Assembly (NCBI RefSeq): GCF_023101765.2
Contig: NC_064231.1
Location: 2,480,001 to 2,544,000, forward strand
Direction of reading: 5' to 3'
DNA length: 64,000 nucleotides
Origin: Spodoptera frugiperda
Taxonomy: Eukaryota > Arthropoda > Insecta > Lepidoptera > Noctuidae
Shown: positions 11,901-20,500 of the stretch, piece by piece
Position numbering within the stretch: position 1 is the stretch's first letter
How the letters are laid out: every line of letters begins with the position of its first letter
The notes under the pieces: generated by a model
Told to the model about the DNA's origin: nothing
Database searches by the model: none
Seen by the model: only the letters and a program-made list of their open reading frames with translations
Translations under genes and position numbers: made by a program

Positions 11901-13431
11901 GCAGAGTACAGGCCAATTCAGATATTTTCCCAGTCCAGCCTAAAATAGAGGATCTTATATTAAACACTAGCTACTTCCGCGCGATTTCACCCGCTCTACT
12001 TGGCTTCTATTGGTCATAGCGTGATATTTTATAGCTTATAAGCCTTCCTCAATAAATGCACTATTCAACACAGAAATAATTATTCAATTTAGACCAGTCG
12101 TTCCGGAGATTAGTGCGTTCAAACAAACTCTACGGCTTTATTATATTAGCTTTATTGTATAGAAGATAGGATTTTATATTTTTCGAAAGACAAATCGTTA
12201 ATATTATTCACATTTTATAATAAAATATAGTATTATTGTGATGTGACATGGTGTGGTACATGTATTTGAGACGTGTTAGAAGAAAAGTAGGTATATAATG
12301 CAGTATAAATGAATACCTGTAGAGTAATACCAATGGATACGCCCACTGTGGAAAAGGCTCCAATAACTCCACGCATGTTGGGTAAAGACATTTCTGTGCA
12401 ATATATCCTCGGCGGCCCCATGGCCAGACCGCATCCAAATCCTGTTAATGCCCGTCCTATAATTATTGCAATATCACTAACTAAATTTGAATCAATAATT
12501 GAATCTGTACTGTACCTTAAAATAGCCTTCTACGCCTTTCACTCAACTGATACGAAACTGACTGCCTCGTTGCTCGAGAGGACGCAAGTGCGACTGCCGA
12601 ACAAGGGGTCTCGGGTTCGATTCCCGGGTCGGGCAAAGTATTACTGGACTTTTTTCTCGAAAATTTCTCAGTTGTGGCACGGAGTCTGGAATTGAGTCCA
12701 GTATATGGCAATAGACTCACACCCTATTACATGGGACTTATAACACAAATGGTGAAAAGTGGTGTACATTGTATAACGGCATTACCTGTAGTAATGAGCA
12801 CCTTTGCCTACCCCTACGGGGATAGAAGGCGTGACGTTGCTGATGCGAAACTCTGATCAACAGTTTAAAAGAATCTAACCTATAATAACTTGCTTCGGAC
12901 TTTTAGCAAAGCCAGTGTACAACCATCCCGCACATATAGGGGCTTGGCAGACGATGATCATGACTCGGCGACCGAGCCAATCGGCTACATAGCCGCTGAT
13001 CAAACACCCAATAGGGGAGCATAGAGTGAACACACTGGCTGAAACATAGCGTTAATTAAGACTTCAGTAAAGTGACGATGAAGAAGAATTAGGGGCCTTT
13101 AAAGAAGAAAGATTTGAAACCAAATAACTAATGCGACCTTTACAAAATTGTATATCGATCTTCAAAATACTACAAAAAAGCATTTTGATAACATCTCACC
13201 TATCCAAGAGCCCTCACTCCTCGTGATTTTTATATCGGAATCTGCAGCGAACAGCTGAGGTACTTGAACAGACGGAAATCCGTAAGCCAGTCCAATACCA
13301 AGGTGGCACAAATTCACCCAGACTCCATAGAACAACTGAATTTGTGAGGTCTTCGTCCAGAACCCTGGATCTAATCTTATGTTTATGTTTGCAACACTCG
13401 TCCTTACTTCTTTATTATTTTCTTTAAGCAT
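5814..13431 (-). CDS. Gene B: Tret1-like sugar transporter (SLC2/MFS), complete
   Basis: Nine exons (13431-13200, 13038-12880, 12456-12317, 11939-11707, 11361-11223, 10770-10644, 10205-10042, 6375-6237, 5992-5814) join in frame to 503 aa, a normal size for a 12-helix SLC2 carrier. Motifs in order: GRR 100-102, E152...RG 159-160, PETP 208-211, SQITGTS 284-290, GRK 335-337, ASEIYP 391-396, VRG 399-401, PETKN 454-458. The start gives MLKENNKE. Expected role is facilitated uptake or export of a sugar at the plasma membrane (family knowledge). Unusual points: the QQxSGxN signature reads SQITGTS, and the tryptophan after the TM10 proline is F388. Head-to-tail neighbours A and C are paralogues. Most introns contain transposon debris, yet the frame is intact. 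Confidence 0.92.
6237..6375 (-). CDS. Gene B exon 8
   Basis: 139 nt, residues 399-444, starting with VRG, then TM11 and the start of TM12. Separated from exon 7 by 3.7 kb of transposon-filled intron. Confidence 0.9.
6458..6588. repeat. Left half of a MITE-like repeat split by a later insertion
   Basis: Matches, in the opposite orientation, one half of the undivided copy at 36880-37105, including ctttcgaagatatgtc and atatcgcgtgacgtcac. The other half lies at 9833-9962, so the repeat was split by the 6589-9832 insertion. Confidence 0.7.
7585..8640 (-). pseudogene. 5'-truncated LINE reverse transcriptase fragment
   Basis: A 310-codon open stretch (8640-7708) begins at the RT motif GVPQGSILGP, has FADDTSLL at about codons 33-40 and continues through the C-terminal part of a non-LTR retrotransposon ORF2 (LGITLDAKLQW, YGILLWGN). 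All RT motifs before GVPQGS and the whole endonuclease are missing, as expected for 5' truncation during reverse transcription. The reading frame itself is undamaged. The AT-rich 3' UTR runs to about 7585. It is a different family from the LINE at 1-2735 and is nested in the element at 6589-9832. Confidence 0.88.
9232..9420. other. GC-rich island with imperfect hairpin
   Basis: Strongly GC-rich against an AT-rich background. Around ggccggcgaagccggcc (about 9309-9325) the flanks pair imperfectly, including ccaccgtggctgag against agctgcggtggt. An open minus frame (9500-9225) is rich in R, A and S and looks like a by-product of composition. It probably belongs to the surrounding transposon. Confidence 0.6.
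9433..9481. repeat. 19-bp tandem repeat, about 2.5 copies
   Basis: catgctgcatgtttgctcg repeated with one change, then a partial third unit. It directly follows the GC-rich island. Confidence 0.75.
9833..9962. repeat. Right half of the split MITE-like repeat
   Basis: Matches the other half of the 36880-37105 copy in inverse orientation, including acgtagaaatgacgtattt and ctaaactttgattc. Confidence 0.7.
10042..10205 (-). CDS. Gene B exon 7
   Basis: 164 nt, residues 344-398, TM9-TM10, ending ASEIYPLQ. The TM10 tryptophan position is phenylalanine (PF at 387-388). Confidence 0.9.
10244..10376 (+). repeat. Family X interspersed repeat, copy 1
   Basis: Shares the family core: gaaaagcaggagtaggaac, then ggtggttttagtcagtaa and a closing attttccccctt. 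About 135-155 bp when full length. Lies in gene B intron 6. Confidence 0.8.
10376..10460 (+). repeat. Family Z repeat, copy 1
   Basis: Contains cagtttttttgttggcagtg, shared with copies near 39.6, 43.45 and 63.65 kb. Directly abuts family X copy 1. Confidence 0.55.
10479..10576 (-). repeat. LINE 3' end fragment (poly-A at 10479-10490)
   Basis: On the minus strand it reads ctctggtgttgcgggtgtcc ... and ends in a poly-A run. The same 3' end occurs at 47345-47452 (+) and 59782-59893 (-). No coding part retained. Confidence 0.7.
10644..10770 (-). CDS. Gene B exon 6
   Basis: 127 nt, residues 302-343, covering TM8 and the VGRKPL loop motif. Acceptor ggttttag, donor gtattt. Too short and too AT-rich around it to stand out as a long reading frame; found by splice sites and by its match in length to gene C exon 8. 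Confidence 0.87.
10877..10998 (+). repeat. Family X repeat, copy 2
   Basis: Has ctgcggactccggctcgaaa and cagtaagagtctgacact. An internal block is deleted, and it ends in an A then T run. In gene B intron 5. Confidence 0.75.
11223..11361 (-). CDS. Gene B exon 5
   Basis: 139 nt, residues 255-301: loop, then TM7 with SQITGTSG in place of the usual QQxSGxN. Acceptor tttttcag, donor gtaagg. Confidence 0.88.
11707..11939 (-). CDS. Gene B exon 4
   Basis: 233 nt, residues 178-254, with PETP at 208-211 and the large cytoplasmic loop. Two donors compete: gtaagt after 11711 and gtaggt after 11707. Only the second keeps the next exon open, and it gives the same length and phase as the matching exon of gene C. 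Confidence 0.85.
11966..12170 (-). mobile_element. Helitron-like short element
   Basis: The minus strand ends with the palindrome-like cgcgcgg/aagtagctag, suiting a Helitron CTRR terminus with a 3' hairpin. It is an inverse match of the copy at 21140-21342. Fills most of gene B intron 3. Confidence 0.5.
12317..12456 (-). CDS. Gene B exon 3
   Basis: 140 nt, codes residues 131-177 including CTEMSLPNMRG. Phase 1 in, 0 out, as in genes A and C. Confidence 0.9.
12560..12840 (+). mobile_element. tRNA-derived SINE (family S) with target duplication
   Basis: Starts with a tRNA-like head (gcctcgttgctcgagagg, B box ggttcgattcc at about 12615) and ends in the body segment with ctacccctacgggg. It is flanked by tgatacgaaact (12548-12559) and tgatgcgaaact (12841-12852), a 12-bp duplication with one change. 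In gene B intron 2. Confidence 0.9.
12880..13038 (-). CDS. Gene B exon 2
   Basis: 159 nt, codes residues 78-130 with YVADWLGRR. Donor gttaga. The next intron (12457-12879) carries a SINE that accounts for most of its length. Confidence 0.9.
13200..13431 (-). CDS. Gene B exon 1
   Basis: Codes residues 1-77 and one base of codon 78; donor gtgag. The N-terminal tail is longer than in gene A (MLKENNKEVRTSV), then the shared FWTKTSQIQ block and TM1. Confidence 0.9.
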
Positions 13432-14735
13432 TATATTATAACCGGTTGAATATTATTCAATAACTTATAGGAAAATACCATGCCATATGAGTACATTTAC
13501 TCGGGTTTTCGCATGTACCATGTCGTTTAAGACAATACTAACTCAGTTTGTCTCGAGTAACTTTATAAATTATATGTTTCTTGTCCAGTTGTAGTTCAGT
13601 ATCATGTTTTTATGTAATAGGTATCTTCTAACACAAATGTTTGTAAAATATATTAACATCAAGTCTTTCTGACATTTCAATGAAGTATAAAACGGAATAA
13701 TCACATTACATAAAATTGTCTATGAAGAAGTTGGTATATAAAGTTGGATAGATAGAAGGGAAAAGGGGTTGAATTATATAATATTAATAATAACTATTGT
13801 CGGTTTACCATTTTGAATGTCTCGTCAAATAGCACATACTCATATGTAGATATATGGAATATAGAACTAAAAGTCATAAGTTTACTATTGTAGGAAAAAA
13901 AACAAGTCTACTCAGTTTAACATATTTTATTTATAAAAAATATTGTTCATAATCAGGGGCCTGTACCTACCTTTTATTAACACTAAATACAATTTGTCCT
14001 GAATGCTTTAAGGTAATAATGTGTGTAGCAATTTAGCTGCGAAAAATATCTATGAATGAGGATCATGAATCGGGAGACGACACATCAGCAAACCAATTGT
14101 TCACAGATGATTATGATAAAAATCAAAGATCGGTTCTGATCAGTTTAAAAACTATTAGAAAAGCGTTTAGTTTAGTTTATTATACTTGGGATAAATATGT
14201 GGTTTTGTGTAAGGGTTATTGGCGAAGGTCGCAGTGAAGGTTGGCTTCAGATTTTTCTTCTGCAGCTTGTGATGTATATTCTCTTCGACGTCCCCGAGGA
14301 TCTTCAGGAGTGCTGATCGAGAAATCTGATTGAACTCAACGCCATCGCTCAATAGGCGTCTCTCCCCACCTGTGTATATTTTGTAGATGTTAGTAAAAGG
14401 AGGATGCAAATTCTGGTCCCACCTTCCAATAGCTATGTGTGTTACATCATTGGATAGGTAATTTTGAGCTGAATAAAAGTTACTATGGCGCCAAGTTCCA
14501 AATCTTAGTCCGTTCAGAGTTATTCTTTGTTAAACATGGTAGTTTTATCATTAGCCAAATGCTATTTTTACGTCATAGAAACTCTAGCATCCTTCTTTGT
14601 TTTGCATGAAGATGTATAATTGTATATTATATAGTTGTTATTAATTTAATAGTGTTTGTTAGATTGGCAATGCCATAATGTTAAATGACCTATTAAAATG
14701 ATTTTTAATGTATTTACTAAGGACTAACTTAACTG
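13432..14735. other. 5' flank of gene B, no further gene seen
   Basis: Expected to hold the gene B promoter; no clear core motif. A minus frame at 14409-14167 (80 codons, with SALLKILGDVEENIHHKLQ) looks coding-like in composition, but I do not recognise it and see no splice sites to support it. Confidence 0.35.
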
Positions 14736-14742
14736 GCCCATA

Positions 14743-14878
14743 GCGGACTACCCAGCAGGTTCACCGGGGCTCAGACTCAAAGAGTAAGAGTAGAAACAGG
14801 GTGACTTTTAGTCAGTAAGAGTCTGAGACTCCCTCTCAACTCGGGAGAAGTTATTGGATTATTTTCCCCCTTAAAAAA
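14743..14878 (+). repeat. Family X repeat, copy 3
   Basis: Diverged copy with gacttttagtcagtaagagt and ttattttcccccttaaaaaa. Confidence 0.75.
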
Positions 14879-15359
14879 GGACTAATTTCACTATCCAATC
14901 GTAATTGTACCAATACGTTTCTGTATACATAAAATCTATTTTGAAACATATCTTTTGAACTGACATTTTGAAAATAATGTATATTTTTAAAAACAAATTA
15001 CTTATATTCAATTTTCTTTTAATTTTTAATGTTTATTTAAGTATGTAATTCTGCTAAACGTACCTGGTTTCCACGATTGTAATGAACTACACACAAATAG
15101 GAGTAAGTGGAACAACAGAACCAATTTCATGACTTCCTTCTACTAACAAACATTAGTCAGTGAAGGTTTTACGACCGTTATCAGTTCCGATAATGATTTT
15201 ACTCTTACTACAAGTTCTCGAAACAGCCTAACGATAAATGAATTAACTGAATGTTATATGTTAATTAGCTGCAATTGAATATCAAAGAAGAAATATTCTT
15301 ATCCTAGAAATACAGGGAAATGAGAACTCTTTAGAAAAATCTTTAAGTTTATTCTTTAA

Positions 15360-15550
15360 GAGTTTATATTATAACTTTCGTTAGACCTAATAAATTAATT
15401 ATTATGTTTTGCAGCTTACGTACCTAGTACCTAATTTGATGAGGATCTCGACTAGTTTCTAGCCATGCTAGAGACTCATTCATGAGCAGAATTCCGCGAC
15501 ACACGAAGACTCGATAGTCGCACTGCTACTCTTTAGTTTTTGCTAAAACC
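15360..15550. repeat. Family Q repeat, copy 1
   Basis: Shares ttataactttcgttag, tgatgaggatctcgacta and the block ending gcgacacacgaagactcg with copies near 28.2 and 40.2 kb. No coding content. Confidence 0.5.
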
Positions 15551-17381
15551 TCCTGATTTTGAGATATTGCAAGATTTTTAATTTTCCAAGGACAACACTA
15601 ATCTTTATTAATTATATTTTTTATTCACCCTATTATTGCCTATCAGTGAAAGTGGGCATTCTTGAACCTATAGTAGGGGGTTACAATAATAATTTCTCTT
15701 TTTTGCCAATACTGTTTAAAAATCAGAAATCACAACTTCTTAGTAGGACAGAAAACAGTAAAACACGAAATATTTTTATTTATTTTTATTAAATCAGATA
15801 TGTTCAACATTTTTTTTAACATTTATTCTAGGACTATTCTAAATCACTATCACAAAATGCTTCACTATTAATTTCATTAAAAATAATAAATTATTAGGTA
15901 TTTTTTATGTTATTTAATAAATAAAATGCATTATTATTGTTTGCAACAACGAAAAATGGTAACGTCAATCATTATTATTTTTTTTTTGTAAAAATAAAAT
16001 GAAATTGTTTTAAGACGACAACAATTTTTGTAATAATTTATGTCATAATAATATACATATATAAAATTCTTAATATGTATTATGTACACTTTTTTCAAGA
16101 TTTTCGTTGTGAATCGTTGTCTGTGTATCACAATTTCAGTTTCTGACTCGATATTTGTGATGAAAACATTAATAAAAATGGCACATTTATACGTACTTAT
16201 ACAATATCTACAAAAATATTTATTCTATACTTATTACATACAAACAGACTACAGTATAATACTTTCACAAAATATACAACATACTTACAACTAACACTTC
16301 ACTCTCGTATCACAATATTTAAAACCTTTTTTCACGTAATTATTTACATGTTATCTTATTTTTTTTATTTCTTGAAAAATGTAATGACCGTATCATAAAT
16401 AATAATTATTATTTTAGTTCATTCCAGTGGTAATAATAATAACAGTATATTTTTTTTCATTTGATTGATGTAATAAATAATGGAACATTTATGAACAAAA
16501 AACCGTTGGAAATTATATCAGGAAAATGAACAACAAAAAGCTTAATACAACGCGGATTTTTACTAAGTGTTTTCGAAATATTGTGAAAAACTTAACTTTT
16601 TCTTTATTTTTTTTTTGATAAAATCACGTGAAAATAGGCCTTAAATCTTCTCATAAGTCAACAAATTAATAACACAAACAACAGTTAAGTAAATAAAATG
16701 CCTCGATCAAAGGCACTCTGTATCTCAGTATCTTTAGGATTCAGACAATATTCAACTCTATCGTTTAGTGCATACCAAATATAGTTGCTTGTTGCGATAT
16801 TCGTACCGTGTCATAAAAATTGTACTTAAAAACATGTCTTCTTCTTTATAAAATTGGTAAGATCTATTGTACGAGACAATAACTTGTTTTCATCGATGAC
16901 GTCATAATAGCTTGTTCCTCTGTTTTTTTTTTTAATTTCAACTTTTGACATTGACAGGTGTTAATTTGACTTTTAGTTTGACAGTAGTAAATTGGGACAA
17001 GCTATAGTGCTGCCATCTACGGTTATTATAAAACGATATGGTTTATAATGTCTTCTTATATTTTTATATGTAGTTATGCAGCACACAGTATTATTAATGT
17101 GTAACTCCAAAATAGCTTCTTTATGTACATTTAATTATTATTTTATAGCATCAATTGCACACTATTCACAGTACGTATGAATTGACGAGCTCACAAAAAC
17201 TATAGCAATATCAGTTTTACTCAAAAAGAGCCAGCTTCTTGATGTAACCAATATACAACCTTAGAGTGGTAACTTTACAAATGACTATCGAGATTGTAAG
17301 CTCATTCAATTCACACCACATGTATCACAATCAGACCTCATTCTTCATCACATCACATCACATCACATTCCAATCACTCGA
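15551..17381 (-). other. Very AT-rich region, probable 3' UTR of gene C
   Basis: Begins right after the gene C stop codon on the minus strand. It has many possible AATAAA sites, so the cleavage site cannot be chosen. A catca/catcaca microsatellite lies at 17344-17368. The open frames here are short and compositional. Confidence 0.4.
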
Positions 17382-17506
17382 TCACGCTCCTTCGCACTGC
17401 GTGTTACGTCTCGTCAAGGACTTAGTTCTGCCGCTAAAGTAGTCTTCTATTTCTTGTAAAGTTCTCCCTTTGGTCTCAGGAAGGTAGAAGTAGAAGTATA
17501 TTATCG
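17382..17506 (-). CDS. Gene C exon 11 with stop codon
   Basis: 125 nt, residues 484-524 and TGA: YLPETKGRTLQEIEDYF then a short basic tail ending QCEGA. Confidence 0.9.
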
Positions 17507-20500
17507 CTGTAAAGTAATAGAAGGGACAAATTAGAATGAGAATATTAAATGAGTTTCAGAACTTTAATTCGCATCAAAAGTTGAGGAAGTTTTCTAGGTA
17601 TATGATTGCACAATTGGTGGGTGTTTTTTTTTAATAACGCTGTGTTGTGGCACGACACAAACAATCAAGTTCACCATGACACTCAGAGTCCAAATAATAA
17701 CTTGTGGATCACACAAACAGTTGCACTGTGCGGGAATCGAACCCGCTACACGTTACGCGGTAGTCGGCTAGCTCAGCCACACGGCAACCGTGCAATCCGA
17801 TAACTTAATTATAAAAAGTAAAAGACTAAATAATCTTTTCACATATCAAGCTCTTTTTGGTATTTGCAAATATGCCTATTAATATTACACAATGGCTTAC
17901 CGAGTAGAGACATGGTTCCGTAAAGGCCGAAAACTCCGTAGTCGTTCAGCTGGCTCTTGAGGAAGGGGAACGTCTTCACCACGGAGAACACAGACATGTG
18001 GGCCACGCACGTCGTCATACCGCCCACTATACCACGGACCTGGAAATAATATGAACGGTTCATATTTTAGTTCATTATTAAAAGAAAATTTAATGGTAAA
18101 ATTGTTGTATCGTCGTAGTCTTTTGTCTTTCTGTAATAGACGTCTATCCTTAAATTTATATTTTTACTCGTTTTGTTTGAACTCATCTTATGACTTCTCC
18201 CGCCTTGGGTAAGGCTAATTGACTAAAAAACATCCCGTTCCTTCTCCTGCTTTTCTAGTCGGAGCCGCGGCTCCGGGATTTTTACATGTAGTGGAGCGCC
18301 TGGGGGTTTTCACCTCGGATTAGAGTTACAGTGAATGAATTAATATGATCGATGTGGGATATTGTTTTTTAAACTATAAATTGCAATGTTTACCCAAAAA
18401 TTTTTTGTGCACTCCATTTTTTTTATTGTTTAAACAAATTATTATAAAAAATTAATGTTTGACCATATATTTTCACTTTAAACAGTATTTTTTTTTATTT
18501 ATATGTTAAATCTTACCTGAGTAGACATATAGGAACATTTTTCCAAGATACCTGTGTATAAAAATAGCAGTATCTCGAACAGGTAGAAAAACGTGGAGGG
18601 GAGAGCGGAGCGACAGCTGCTATGTACAATGGAACTTCTTGGCCAGTTTAATTATAAATGAAACGCACTCTATTGTGTACATTGAAAAAAATACGGTAAT
18701 TAATTATGACTAATGAAAAGAAAAAAAAAATATTTGTACAAAATCTGTTTATTTAAATATATTACATTGTTGTCTACATCAAATATTTTCATCTATCTGT
18801 ACAATAGGTGAAGTATTGGAACAACTATTTCCGCTGCACTGTAAACATGATACACTGCAGTATAAACTACACTCGCGAGCAACCAAATCGACTCAACCTA
18901 CATGCTCCAATCGAGGTGTTCTCGGGCAAATTGAATGCGCGCTTGCCGATGGCGGGTCGTCAATTTCGGGCCTGTGGTAGGCCGTTTAGGGGTGAGATTG
19001 GCTTCCTTCAACCATCTCCGTACTGTCCACTCGCTGACAGCCACTCTTCGAACTCTTCTGAGTTCCTGTTGAACATCGACACCGGTTAAGTGACGATTTC
19101 GTATTGAAGTTGAAATAATAAAACGCTCTCCGAGGTGGACCGGTGGCGCCTTATTCTTGGTCTTCGATTGAAGGCACTAGTATCTTGATACTACCTGTAC
19201 CCTCTTGATACTGCAGATTGGCTCAAACTCAGATGAGCAGCAACTCTTCGCTGACTTAGTCCTTGTTCCAGTAGAGCAACGACTTGAGCGGCTTCTTCTG
19301 GTGTCGTATTCAAAATCTTTGGAAATAATATGAAGCGTTTTTGCGGAGATGTGTACGATTAACTTTCGATAAGCCACAGATAAAGTTAACCTTAATGTGG
19401 AGGTTTTATAGGGGTAGTTTGTGTTATAACTTGTTGGAGTCGTAGTGAGCAAATACTCTAGTCCGCTGAATTAAGTTAAATATTTTAAAAAGTACTGATA
19501 CAATTTTTATAATAATGGTACCAATATAAAGCTGAAGATGTAAGCTTTCTAATGGTATATCGGTTTTTAAAAACAATTCAGTATATTTTTAAGAAAACAT
19601 CTTCGAATGCGCACAATGCACATGTAGGTTGAGTCGATTTGGTTGCTCGCGAGTGTAGTTTATACTGCAGTGTATCATGTTTACAGTGCAGCGGAAATAG
19701 TTGTTCCAATACTTCACCTATTATACAGATAGATGAAGTAGAAGAAAATATTTGATGTAGACAACAATGTAATATATTTAAATAAACAGATTTTGTACAA
19801 ATATTTTTTTTCTTTTCATTAGTCATAATTAATTACCGTATTTTTTTCAATGTACACAATAGAGTGCGTTTCATTTATAATTAAACTGGCCAAGAAGTTC
19901 CATTGTACATAGCAGCTGTCGCTCCGCTCTCCCCTCCACGTTTTTCTACCTGTTCGAGATACTGCTATTTTTATACACAGGTATCTTGGAAAAATGTTCC
20001 TATATGTCTACTCAGGTAAGATTTAACATATAACACACACACACACACACACACACATCGTCACGCCTTTTATCCCCGAAGGGGTAGGCAGAGGTGCACA
20101 TTACGGCACGTAATGCCGCTATACAATGTACACCCACTTTTCACCATTTTGTGTTAAAGTCCCATGTAATAGGGAGTGAGCCTATTGCCATATCCTGGAC
20201 ACAATTCCAGACTCCGTGCTACAACTTAGACATTTTCGAAAATCCGAATAAAGTCCCAGTAATACTTTGCCCGACCCGGGAATCGAACCCGAGACCCCTT
20301 GTTCGGCAGTCGCACTTGCGACCACTCGACCAACGAGGCAGTTAACATATAAATAAAAAAAAATACTGTTTAAAGTGAAAATATATGGTCAAACATTAAT
20401 TTTTTATAATAATTTGTTTAAACAATAAAAAAAATGGAGTGCACAAAAAATTTTTGGGTAAACATTGCAATTTATAGTTTAAAAAACAATATCCCACATC

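Noticed and set aside
12561..12640. Possible true tRNA gene
   Set aside because: The tRNA-like head is followed by a SINE body, flanked by a target duplication, and repeated at several sites.
12309..12695. 128-codon plus frame
   Set aside because: It is the antisense of gene B exon 3 followed by the tRNA-like head of a SINE.
17344..17368. Short regularly spaced repeats, possible array
   Set aside because: A simple catca microsatellite; no spacers, so not CRISPR-like.
17700..17790. Possible true tRNA gene on the minus strand
   Set aside because: Same reasoning: it is the head of SINE family T, also found at 42972.
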